Shown: positions 1 through 13,515 of the stretch, in pieces
Numbering within the stretch: the stretch's first letter is position 1
Layout: every line of letters starts with the position of its first letter
Notes under the pieces: model-generated
What the model saw: the letters and a program-made list of their open reading frames with translations, nothing else
Told to the model about the DNA's origin: nothing
Databases searched by the model: none
NCBI RefSeq assembly: GCF_964340395.1
Contig: NC_135549.1
Location: 6,873,001-6,937,000, forward strand
Length of the DNA stretch: 64,000 nucleotides
Source of the DNA: Glandiceps talaboti
Lineage: Eukaryota; Hemichordata; Enteropneusta; Spengelidae
Direction of reading: 5' to 3'
Program-made: the position numbers and the translations under genes

Positions 1-2711
1 CGATAAGGCTGTATATCTGATGCAAATGATGGCAAAGCTTAAAATGCTAATATCAAAAAAATGGCTGTCATCTTAAGTGTTCTCTTTGTTTGTATCATGA
101 ATGAATGAATGTATGCTAGGGTCTTGATGAAATTCTCTTGTCAAGCACTATGCTGCATGAGTCAACCCACTTTAATGATACACAGTGTTACACAGGGCAC
201 GGGAAGTAAATACTTTCAAATTGAGTTTAAATATAAGATTATGCTGGCTGATCACTGAAAGTAACTTTCCAACGAGTTGTTGCTTCACATGTGAAATACA
301 CTGCATGATGGCAAGGATTCACTTTCCTCCCTGGTGTTGGAAAAGAGAGATGTCCAGTACAGTGGAGTGAAGAAACATGTTATTCCGATGAGCTGTGAAT
401 GTATGCCATTGTATTGAAATCACTGTAGGTACACCTAACACAATAGATCTTCTTACAGGGACCACCCAATGACCCTGACTCTCAGGATCAAACCACTGCT
501 GAACAGGTTAACATGGTTTCAGTGAGTAAACGGACACAATTCACCAAATTGCTGTAAAACACAAACGATTCATGTGGACACTGTCTCCCCCCTCAGTATC
601 ATATCACTTATAATTCATAGTGTGTCCTGTGGTAAGGTGTGTCATTGACATCACACACCATCCTGTTGTCATCATAACACTGTTATCACATCCCAAGGAT
701 AAAGGAGTTCCCATCCTGTTGTTACATTGTATAACATTGTATCACATTGTAGCACTATATATGTTATTCTGATGTTGCAGCATAGCTTCACTGAAACTGC
801 TAGTGGATCTGACTATACCACACAAACAAATGAACTGCATGGCATACATCAAAGTGTTACCATGGTAATAATGAATAATTTTGGTACTGTGATTGACAGC
901 TGTGTCTATCCCTGACATCTTTGCATCACTATCAATACACTTCATTAGCATGCAGTCATAAACATGGCACAGAAACATTCATTTCATAGCACAGACTCAT
1001 ATGACATTCAAAGCACAACACATTGTTCATCTTCAACATTGTTATCATGTGGTTTGACTGGTACTTGGTATTGTATGTGTTTCCAGTCTTTTAGTGTTTA
1101 AATATTGTACTATTGGCAGTTGCTTGGTTCTTGAATGTGTCATTATGCTGTCCTGTAATGCTTGGCTTCTTGAGTGTTAGTAATGATCTATATATATATA
1201 TGGCAGCAGTGTTCTGTTTGTCTGTTCTTCCTTGTATCTTTAAGCCAGAAGTGAGAGTTATACAATATCTTACCCAAGTTTATGAATGTTGTTCATGTAT
1301 AAAAGGTGTATAGAAATGTTGGACAGGTTCATGTTTTGTGTCCAACATTTTCAAGTCTTTTTAAAAGTAAGGTCTGCATGTTGATATTGTGTTTGATTTG
1401 ATGAAACCCATGCAGTGCTGTCCATATTAATACCGTACAAACTTGAATGTTCATACCAAACCATCTTGGTTTGCAACCCTGTTGTATTCCTGAATTGTGA
1501 ATGTTACCATAGCTTGGTACATACAGAATGTTGCCCCAAACCCCACCCCACCCCACCCCCATGCCAGCTCTTACTGGAATGCTACCTTATAGAGTTCTCT
1601 GAATAATGTTGATATGTTTCTCCCAACTATCCTTGTCATCTGGTCATTCAGGAGTACTACTAGTTCCCTGTTCTCTTATCGAACTGGTCATTCAAGACTA
1701 GATCTCAACCTTTTCTGTGTACCCAAGCTTCCCTTTAGTGGTCATTACCCCAAACTTATCAAACGCATGTTGTTGATTGACAACTTTTACATTTTGATGT
1801 GGTGACTTTGATATTTTGCTTATTGTTTTTTTTTTTATATATATATTTACTTATTATCTGTATACTTTGCATAACTTATTCATTTATCAGTGTATGGTAG
1901 GAATTTTCATTTTTATTGTTATCAATGTCCTTGCATTATTCACTGAGTATTTGCTGTCATGGAAGAATGCACCTAGAAGACAGTACAAATTTCACTTAAA
2001 ATCACTTCATGCCAAGCTTTTGCCATATGCAAATTTGCTTCTGGTCCTTTTGAAATAATAATATAATTTGGAGAGTCACTCAATCTGATTAAAATCCGAT
2101 GTGGTGAAAGCGGCTAGATGTCCTTATTTACCTCTATTCATCGTGTTGTGACGTTTGTTTTGTTTGGAGTGATCGCCACTTCCCACCTTCCACCTTCCAC
2201 CATTTTCCTCTCACAAAGTAACAGCAACAATTCTAACAGTTTATTTCTGAGGCACATTCTACTTTAAAGTCATTAAAAAATGTCAAATGATGCAATGAAA
2301 GTGTAGAGATACTGTTCTTATATATATATGAAAAAATTATGTTCAGTTTTGAGAAGCCATGGACCCAGCTGCTTCTTACTTTAATTGTAGTTTCCTATCG
2401 TCAATATATGTAGATGAAATAAAGCTTGATAGAAAATACACCAAACAAGTGATGTAAACCAGATTGGTATAGAAAGTGTAAATTTGTTCTCAAATGTGAA
2501 AAGGGTTTGGTAGTTTTGAGAATACATTATACAGTAATGATAAACTGTGAGAGTTTCTTTATAGTGTGAAATAAAAAAAAGCTAAAAATATAGACTGAAA
2601 CATACTTAGAACGGGAAGGTGAGAAGTCTAATTGGATGGGCACTATTCTATCAGGGAGATCATTGATATAAAAAATGTGTAGTTAATGCTATAAACTTAC
2701 TTTGATTTCAG
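1..2711. other. Dynein intron / upstream non-coding sequence
   Basis: No exon could be supported here. Reading frames are short and show no recognisable motif. The segment contains a C-rich stretch near 1540-1560, short TA runs (about 1190 and 2318) and, at 2081, a solitary end of the palindromic MITE described at 48798 and 55401. It most likely belongs to the intron upstream of the first dynein exon in the window, because the protein enters that exon in the middle of its AAA5 domain. Confidence 0.5.
2081..2117. mobile_element. Solo terminus of the palindromic MITE family
   Basis: The first 22 bases match the terminal repeat seen at 48798 and 55401 (CAATCTGATTAAAATCCGAT and onward), then similarity fades through a GGCTAGATGTC segment. 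No partner arm was found nearby, so this is a truncated or decayed copy. Confidence 0.6.
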
Positions 2712-5700
2712 AATGGCTTGGATTATATCCGACTAGGTGACAACGTTATAGAGTACAGTCGTGATTTCAAGTTTTACATTACAACAAGACTTAGAAATCC
2801 ACATTATTTACCAGAAGTTTCTGTCAAGGTAAGCATTAATTTGGTAGTACTCAACAACTTGTTTATTTTCATTTACTGAATTGTTTTCTGATGATAGTTC
2901 TCCTTGATTTGATATCGATGTAGAATAACAGAAAGCTTACTACAGGAGGCAGACTTGGATAAATAATGCTATATACATTGGCAATGTTTCCAATACAGCA
3001 TTGTGACTATTGAAGTGCAAAAAATGTATAGGTTTTCACCTGAGCAGACTCTGTTGCAGAAACATTGCATACATAATTTTCTGTTTACAATTATTGTTTT
3101 GTTTATTGTTGTATTATTTTCTTTGGATTGTAATACCATATTAATGCACTTGTTTGGTAAACCCATGGGGGATGGCCCTTACTGGACTTCTTAGGAAAGG
3201 ATCATTTATATGCTTAAAAAACTATCCAGTACAAATAAAAAATGAATATTATTACAAACACTGAGATAATTTTGAAAATAATATGGTTTCTTATTTGTGT
3301 ACATATGTGTGTGTTACCACAGTTAAAACCTACAAGGTTCATGAATTAAAAGTCAACCAAACAACACCATAGTTCTGTTTCAAAAACTGTATCAAAGATA
3401 GCAGCCATTATTGTATGATGAGGTTATTGTGGATTTCTTATTTTCAGGTCACCTTGTTAAATTTCATGATCACTCCATTGGGTCTGGAAGATCAACTCCT
3501 TGGCTTAGTAGCTGCCAGGGAAAAACCAGAACTGGAAGAGAAAAAGAATCAACTAATCATAGAGAGTGCAAAGAATAAAAAACTACTCAAAGAAATTGAG
3601 GACAAGATTCTAGAAGTTTTATCATCTTCTCAAGGCAACATCCTAGAGGACGAGAGTGCTATACAGATATTATCCTCCAGCAAGCAGCTGGCTAAAGAGA
3701 TCAGTGAGAAGGACGCCATCGCCCAGGCAACAGAGAAAGAAATTGATGAAACCAGAAATGGATATAAACCTGTAAGAAGAAAAAACAGCCGTGATGTTTT
3801 GATAGCGTGTTGCGTTGTTTTTGTAACTGTTTGAATGTTGTATTGTGCTATTTTTGTAACTGTTTGAATGTTGTATTGTGCTGTTTTTGTAACTGTTTGA
3901 TGTGACACAGTGAAAGATATAACACTAATTGAAGTACTCTGATGAGTGATATAAATTTATACATTTTGAATGACTAAAAGATCAGAAATATTACTAAAAG
4001 CACAACTATGTTAAGCATACATGATAGAACTATGATGTGAATACTGTAAGGACCTGAACTAGAGTAGAACATTGTTAAGTAGAATGGCTATGGTCTAGAA
4101 GAAGTGTAGAAAAGCTGACATTTAAAAAGTCTTGACAGATCATCGTGACTTTATGTTGCAATATGTAACTAGCCTACATTTAGTCTGAAAACGATGGACT
4201 AATCAAAGCTTTGGTCACCATGATACATTACTATATGAACAGATTGTGTACAATATCTGTATAATTTACAAATCTGATGAATATGTTTCTTTGTATTGGA
4301 ATTTAGTAATCATGAATACGATTGTTTGAATATGAAGTGTTATTGTACTAAAAGATAACCAAATGTCTATAAACACTAACATTATCTCATTATTCTATTT
4401 TTCAGGTAGCGAAGCATTCCTCCTTGTTATTTTTCACCATATCTGACCTGGCCAACATAGATCCCATGTACCAGTATTCTCTCAACTGGTTTATCAACCT
4501 ATATTTACAGGTATAGAGTGATCAATGTGTACCAACCATCTCATTCTCAATAGTTCTACTATTCCCTGTAAATCTAGTTGACAAACATTTCAGAGTCTCC
4601 TTGTAACCATCCATTGTAGCAGTCACCATTGTTGCTCTTTCATTTTAAGACCCAAACAATTTATTTCTGGTACATTTTCTTGGTTGTCAAATTTAGATTT
4701 AGTGAAATCACCCTACATTATCAGAGTACAGAGTACTCTTTGATCAGAAAAAATCCCAAATGAGACTTTTACTGAATTTATGTATTTATATATATACTAA
4801 GGTATCTCCAGTACTATGTTATCGTTAGTATTATTCAAACATATGTTTGATGGCTACTAATGATAAATGCTACAACAGGCAGGCCAGAAATAGTTTATTT
4901 GGGTCTTCATTCAGTTCATTTTGTTACGTAAGTCAAATCAGCTTTGTAAAATATCACTTTGTTTAATGCTTTCACCATATTCATGTACTGGTATTAAGTT
5001 TTACAATTGCATTTATTCCCACTGTTAATTACTGCTAGCTTTTTCAATTCATCTGCTGGGTCTTTTTCTGGCAAGTACATAGCTTATGGCTTCAGGAAAG
5101 GTCAATACACAAAGTGAGGATCAAATCACTCATGATAAATGGATGTAGTAAACACAAATACATGGAATCTTCTCACAATCCACAATACATTGTTGATAAC
5201 AAAAAAATCTAAAATTCATGTTTTAGTGTATATTTAAATTGACCCAAAATATAGTATAAAAACAACCACCTTTATAGAGATTCTAGTTTAGAATATATTG
5301 ACTTGATTTATCAGTGTCATATTCTTAGATAAGTATCACCTACATTTGGTATATTTGGTCTCCACATATTATTATGTGTTATTCAATTTCAACTGTTCAT
5401 CAAATTTTCCCTGGTTAGTTGATGAATGCCTTACAACTATCAACTGTCAAACACATGGCACTATCGATGGAAGGGACTAGACTGCTATCAGCTGATACCA
5501 TTAATTAACATATTGCATACATTTCATATACATGTCTTGTCACACATAGAATAAAATATAACGATAATGATAAATGCATTTCTATTTCAGCTTGTAAGTT
5601 CACAATATGTACATCATCATGTCTTTACCCCCCTACCCCAACCCCTGCCACTTGCACATAAACTTCCTCATCATATTGCCATCCATTTTTCTGTTTCCAG

Positions 5701-6287
5701 TCCATTCTTGATACCAGACCACAAACAGATAAAAGGCCACATTCTGCACATGCTAAGCATGTTGATGATAATGAATCAAACACTGCAGCTGTAAGTTAAA
5801 GATCACTATGCATGTGTCAACAACAACACTGACCAACACTAACCACTAATTGCTGTCCATATGTAGTACATTACCACTGACGCCAGCAAACACCCAGTGG
5901 TATATGTATCATTATGTAATACATTTTGTTTACATGCATGTGCTACAATGTATCACAGTTTAATCTAATTATGAGTGGTTTGCATGCCATGATAACTTTG
6001 AACAAAAATAAGAGTGTGGTAATTAAATCATGCCTGCTTGCCTGCAAAGGATGTCGTGACAAAATATATCACCATCGTAATTAAAATCATCAACACTTTT
6101 CATTGTCATCATTATCATCATTGTTATCATCATCATTACTGTCATCATCATCATCATCATCATCATCATCGTCATCATCATCATCATCATCATCAATCAA
6201 CACATCCATAACTTGTCTGTTGTCATGACTATCATCATCATCATCATCATTACCATCACCACCACTTCCATCATCATCATCATCATC

Positions 6288-6318
<31 letters not shown>

Positions 6319-9300
6319 CCACCATCACCATCATCACCATCACCATCACCATCATCGTCATCATCATCATCATCATCATCATCATTGTCATCATCAATCA
6401 ACACATCCATAACTGTCTGTTGTCATCATCATCATCGTCATGGAGATTGAATGTGATCATCCTTTTCACAAGCACTATCACATTTGTATCCTTTTTATCT
6501 CATAAACATCCTCATCACCTTCATGACTGAATATTTACTTTTCACTTTCTTCATAAAATAGATGTCATGTATATGACATTGACATTCTCATATCATCAAC
6601 TCTTCACATCATGTTTGTATGTGTCTTTCTTTGTCCAAGTTTGTACATATATACCACTATCCTCACTTTTGTTTCAGAGTGTTAACATAGTTCTGTTCTG
6701 TCATTAATTGTATACTGAGGTTTGTACTAAATGTACAGCATTGAATTATGTTTGCATCATCACAAGTTATTTCATTGCAAGGTATCTCATGTATGTATGA
6801 CTGACTGTCACCTAAATCAGGGTATAATTTCTGTACAAAATGAAGAACTTTCTCAAATATTTGTCAATGCAAGAGAGCAGTACGTTATCTTGTCAGTTGA
6901 TTCTCATAGAAATTTGACTCATAATCATACTTTACTGAGTCCCATTCAAATTGATCATGAAAACCATAAAATCAACAAGACATTTGAAAAAAAAATTTTT
7001 TTTAGCAAACTAAATTTGAACATTTCAGTTATACAACATGAGACATCCTTGTGTATAATGTATTGAGTTTGAGATATTGAATTTTTCATATTCTGTAAAT
7101 TCTGATATTTGTGTTGATCTAGGATTTACATAATAAGATATGTCCAGTATCTCAACCATATCACATCATGTATACATAACTGCACTGCCATCATCATGTT
7201 CATATTCTTGTCATAATTCCTCAACTTTTTATTTCCACCCTAGCTACACAAAAGGTTTCCTCCTCTGACTGACTACATTCATTCCATCTTCTTAGACAAA
7301 ATTGGAACGGTATTGGGCCATCATTTCTCTACCTACACTGCATGACCATGTTTACAATGATAACTTTCTTTGCATTTTGTATATTCTTACAAACATACCC
7401 ATATGCTTTCATTCATGTGATCTTGACCTATCAATAACTGAAATGAAATATTAAAGCTATTCATATTTTGTATTCATCCAAAAATACATCCTTGAACTTA
7501 TATTTTACTTTGCCTTTATAACTGCTCTTTGGGTAGTTGTCTGGTTAACCATGATCACACATTTCAGTTACAACTGCCGACATCAGACAGTGGACAAACG
7601 GAACCTGTTACAAACAAGGAAAGTAAACAAATGAATTGGATTAATAACACTTTGTACAGCATGTTGAAACAGCAGAGACTTGTATTACATTCCATGGTTT
7701 GATAAGAACAGTTTTATGGCCTCTTTATGTATGCTTGAAATACAGAGGAACTTCTAATTTGTTTGTCAAGAGGCCATACAGCTGTTCTTATGAAATGATG
7801 AAATGTAATATAAGTCTCTGCACTTCCAACATGCTGTGTGATGTGTTATTTGTTTACTTTCCCTGTTTGTAACAGATTCAGTTGTCCATGGTATGGTGTC
7901 GGCAGTTGTATTAAAATCCAACATGTATCATTTGTATGTATGTGTGTGTTACATTGTGTGTCATATGTTTCTTTTATGTTTCATTTGTTGTGCATTAATT
8001 GTGTCTTTTGTAACAATGTATTCATTTTATGTTTTGCATCATGTTTTCATCTTATGTTTAATTGTTTCATATGCATTTTGTATTTACTGACATTCCTGTT
8101 TCAGATTCTTTGATTGTCACCCTTCATATCAGATCTTCCATCAATTCATGCCATACAACCAGGTCATCTCACAATGCATAAGTCTACAACTCTGATACTA
8201 ACTACTGCTTATAAATCTGACTCAATAACATGGACTTGATTGTGTGACTCTACTCCTGCCATCCTTCTTTCAGTCGAGTGACAACACCTTTTGTTCAAAC
8301 CATTGAAATAATGCTAGTTTTGTTGTTTTTTGTTCAGTCCATCTCTAAGAGCAAGCCATCTCCCGACTTGGAGGAGAGAATTACCAACTTGAATGATCAT
8401 TTCACCTACAGTATCTACCAGAATGTGTGTCGATCACTCTTTGAGAAAGATAAGCTACTCTTCTCTTTCCTGCTGTGTATCGGTATTGAGAAATCAAAGT
8501 AAGTCAAAACTTTCTTCTGTACACTTACTTATACCCATGCTGAACCAAATCTATATGGTGACTGAGATTGTGCAGCTATTATTTTAAGAGTAAATTGTGA
8601 ACTGCAACCAAATTATTGCATACTAACAATAGCCCGGGGGAGATGTACAAAATCAAGGATGACATATTAGTTCTCAATTAATGAATAACATTTATGCCAC
8701 CAATCCATACATATTCTGAGAGGTCTTACTCAGTCCTGTCATGCAATCTTTTGCTTGCTTTTGTCAGTGACTGGCAGTGTTAGTGTGCTGTTGGTGAGAA
8801 AAGAAGTTTTATCTCCAGGCATTTACTTTTTTTTTATACATGTAGTACAAAATAAGTGAAACTATATCACTTCTAATTCTAAGGATTTTTTTGCCTATCT
8901 CTACACCAGATTTCAGTGATAATAATTAATATAAATTGATCATGTATAGTAGATTCAGTTTTAAATTAAGATAGTCTAAAGACATAGTTTAAGAGGAGAT
9001 TTCTGAAATGTCATGAAAGGTTGTTTTATAATTGTTTTTCTTTCTTTTTTTTTTTACCTTAACTGTCATTTTAATGTTAAGACTTAGTTGAAAAGCAGGT
9101 TTTAAACTTCAATAATTGTGAACCTAACCTACCAGTTGTGAAAATATTCAGGCTGTACAACTTTTTTTTCTCAATATAGAGACTTGATCGATGATAGAGA
9201 GTGGAGATTCCTCTTAACAGGGGGTGTCGCCCTTGAGAATCCATATCCCAATCCTGCACAAGGATGGTTATCAGAAAAATCATGGGCTGAAGTTGTCCGT

Positions 9301-12300
9301 GTATCAGACTTAGATAAGTTTGATGGTTTCATGAAAGACTTCAAAAATAATGTAAGTGTAAATACAGAGAAAGTGAATGGACTCTCTATAAGAATGATAA
9401 TTGACTCAGAAGTGCATCAAATATCTACTGCCCATGTCACATTAGTGTTTGCTTACTCTGTTTGATACAGCCATGCAGAAAGAAACTCCACGTTCTACAC
9501 TTTAATAGATGAACACTAACATGAAACATGCTGTATATGTATGAAATACATCTATAAAATTGTGAGTGTGATGAATTGTACAATTGGAGGTGTCAGCAAT
9601 TTCTTGTGACATACCAAAATTTGTTGTTCGTCTCTTGCTTCCTATGTAGTGACTCAAAAAAAAAACCTCAGCTTTATCATTTTGAATGTTTTGAAATGTT
9701 TGTTTATTGTTAGAGTACACACACTGATGATGTGGTTCATCACATCATTATCTATTCATATTAGTCAATATATAGTTATCAATCGTTTTTTTCCTATGCA
9801 GCTTGAAGATTGGAAGGAACTCTATGATTCACCATTACCTCATCAAGACAAAATTCCAGAGCCATGGGAACTGACACTGAATGCAATAGAGAAACTTATT
9901 GTGCTTAGAATTATCAGACCAGATAAGGTATGTCTACATTTATCACCCAAATTTTAATATTCTATATTTCAAAAAACTTCATCTCTTTGAAAGTATTATT
10001 ATTTTGATCAGAAACAGATTCTACCTCATCATCATGATTGATTGGAAGGATAATTACATATATAATATATAATTTATAAATAATATATAATACTTACCAG
10101 TGTATTCATTTCTCTCTCAGGCTTCCAACTTGGTCAAAATCAGAATATCTCAAAACGTAGAGAAATTTAGATGCAAGATACAGCTCTTATCCAACTTTCG
10201 TACAAAATTTCTAAACATTCATTCAACCAGGTAGATTAAGTGTAGTTGGAAGTCAGTTTTATGTGGAAAAGGACAATCCTTTTTTTGACATTAGATTCTA
10301 TAGTTGCTAACATGTTAATGAATTTACGTTATTTTGTTGCTAATTTCAAAACATTTGCATCTATTATTTTAGTGATTCATTCACTTTGAAAAAAATATTC
10401 TGAATTTTTACAGCCAAATAAGTACAGCATGAACACATTTGGAAGACTTTTACAAATGTTTTAGGTATATACTAAATCTGTAATTAAGCAGCTACTCAGA
10501 GATATGAAATTATCACTACTAATTGACCTTTTTCTTCTCAGATCACACCAGCAATACAAAACTATATAGTTATGAAGATGGGTAAGGCATATGTTGAACC
10601 ACCGACCTTTGACCTCTCGAGGAGTTTCCAAGATTCCAACTTTGCCTCGCCTCTCATCTTTGTACTCTCACCTGGTGCTGATCCTATGAATGTACTCTTA
10701 AAATTTGCTGAGGAAAGAGGTAAGTTTAGTCCAGATGTTTGGAGAGATAATATTGAAGTTTAAATTTTTTCTGAATTGAGGTGTTGATTTTGGTCATATT
10801 AGTAGATAGATAATACACTGGTGGTATGTTCAAACTCAAATACTGTAGAATATGTTTGAATCATGGGATTTTATTTCCACTATCAAAAAAGAAGTCTGTA
10901 TGTCATGGATTCCTTTTTTCACTGATCTAAGAGGTATATAGAAGTGTAGAGGAAAGTATTGTATGTGGAATTCTAGCTTAGTGGACAGAAGATAGTGAAA
11001 GTAAAATCCTACTGAAATTAAAATATATAGTATTTTACAGTATTCAGCATGTTATATTGTCTGTGAGCATGCAGCTGTGTCAGCATGCGTTGTATATGCA
11101 ATTTGTTAATCATTTGTCTGGTTATTACGACCAGATGATGTCATTTTACAGTAGAATTTCTAACAGCATGATGGTGATAATCATTTATAGTTACTGTACA
11201 GTAGTGTTTTTGTCAGTGTTGGTAGACGATAACACAATGTTCTTGTTTTATTCTGCACTTTTTTGCACTATTGGATAGGTTTAGAGTTACCAACTCTTGG
11301 TGGTGAGCTGCACCATAGCACTTATTTGCTGTTTCGATTGTTACTAGTTTTTAGTTGTACCATTTGGGTCTGTTTAATATTGTCCAAAGGGGTTCATACT
11401 TTCTGGTCCTTTGAAGGGGTATATTTGTTTAATTCATTTTCATTTTGAATCTATTGAGTGTACAGACACTCAGGAGATTCACATTTATTTATCATTCAAC
11501 CAGATATTTCCGGAGATGCCGTTTTTCAATAGTACCATGAACTACAATGCTTAACACTATGATAACAACAGACTGTGTTTGTTATGCAAGATGGCCCTTC
11601 ATCTATGCATTCATCACTTGTCAGATGAATAGTAAATGCATTATATTTCACATTGATATAAAGATTATGATAACACTCAAAGTTGACATTTCCTAAATGT
11701 TTCTATTGTACAAAACATTATATTGCCTCGGTAAAATCCAATGATTTGCTCAAATTTACTTCAAAAACATTGCAAGAACTATTCAAAATTGGGTATTGAA
11801 CCATCAACTGATTTCAGCCAACTGTTTTACACAAATATGCCAATGATATTCAACAGGTGGTTTTAGGACCAGGATGTATGACCTTTAAGGTCAATACCAA
11901 CAGCCAATCATATACCCAGAATTGCTGTGTGTATTATTTTACATATCAGGACAAGTTATAAATTTGACTATTCTGAAATCTCATTAGCTCAGTGTTACAA
12001 ATAGTCCATTTTGACATGAGAATTTCTGTGCATGTTCACTATTAAAATGTTTTGATGGGCAATATTTATACTGAGTGATAATTGAGATAAATATTTTTAA
12101 CTTAAGCAGATTTTAGATTTGACAGCCAGTGTAAAATAAGTATTTGATGATAGATATCACTGGCTACTGTATTTGTACTTGAATTGACCATGTGAAATTC
12201 TACCAATTTCAAATTACAAATAATGATACTATTATAAATGTCAGAATAACAGAATCAAAAAATGATGAAAAATTTTGGAAATATAATTGAGATTTAATTA

Positions 12301-13454
12301 GAAATGAAATGGTTTACAGCTGTAGACTAAAAACTTTGTGGAAAATGAAAGCCATAGAGCTAAAACATAAATCACAAATATTGCTTGATGATTACAATTT
12401 CAGCATGTCATGTTGTTCAATTTCTAGTGCATTCTTTGCTGTCTGAATGCATGGAACCCACATCATATTCACTTGATCAAAGCATCACACCTCAGGATCT
12501 CTCCTAATCATGATTTCAATCTCATTTCATCTTTAAATCTGTGATTGTTGAATCACTTCATGCATACAGATTTACTTTTTTTTCTATCTCTGACATGTCT
12601 CTGTCTTATTGCCTGAAGATTTTTTTCTTTGACTTTCTTGGTCTCTTTTATTTCATATCACCATCTCAATGCTTTTCTCATTCTCTAATCTTCTTATTGC
12701 CTGTTGGCTGCTCTGCTAACTTTCACAGGAGTAATAGAACCTATCTCCAGAAACAACACTTTAGATACTGCAGGCTTTGATAAACTGCGTAAACAAACAC
12801 CGCAAGCACAGCCTGCTGAACCTACTGCCGAGGAGAACACTCCTCCAGCGGACAGTACTAAATCAGACATTGATGCTGATTCTAGACAACAAAGTGCAAG
12901 TACTGCAATATCTAGAAAAAGCAGTGCAGAGAGTCGATCAAGTCAAAAGAGTCGTAAGAGCTCTAGAGTCACTTTTAGCAATGTATCAGATCAGGACAGG
13001 AGTGAGGAAACTTTTGATGATGACGATATTAGTGATGAAGGGAGTTCACAGCGTGAAGATGGCACACCTGCTGAAAGTGAACCTGAGTCCACAATCCCCA
13101 GCACTACCTCAAGCACCGCCAATACTGAGGATACTGGCATTGCTACTGCTACTGCTACTGCAGCACCAGATTCCATGAAACAATCCCGACTACCCAGCCG
13201 CCCTCTACAACGCACCCCTAGTAGTATGTTGATATCTGCATTGTGTATACACTACTACTACTACTACTCACAAGTTGTAAAATACATTACATAATGCATA
13301 CATCATTTAGATACTCACTAACCTAGATAGGATAGAACTCATTGTAGTTTACAAGCACAGCACATTAGTTACTTCAAAATTAAAAATGTAATCCATTCAC
13401 ATTTATGCAGTAGTATGCATGAATACTGCAACTTTACACCAAACTTTACACCAA

Positions 13455-13515
<61 letters not shown>

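Larger units (their letters stand above)
4511..8337. other. Long dynein intron with triplet repeat and palindromic element
   Basis: Non-coding by exclusion: the exons on both sides join in frame (…NLYLQ to SISKSK…). Apart from the (CAT)n tract at 6092 and the palindrome at 7571 no structure was seen. Confidence 0.7.

Noticed and set aside
3772-3834. Extension of dynein exon 3448-3771 to the next stop
   Set aside because: Frame passes through the GTAAGA donor into intron repeats; splicing at 3771 joins in phase to 4406 and restores the family sequence.
6090-6530. Poly-Asp, poly-Met and poly-Ile frames
   Set aside because: Translations of the CAT triplet tract inside a dynein intron.
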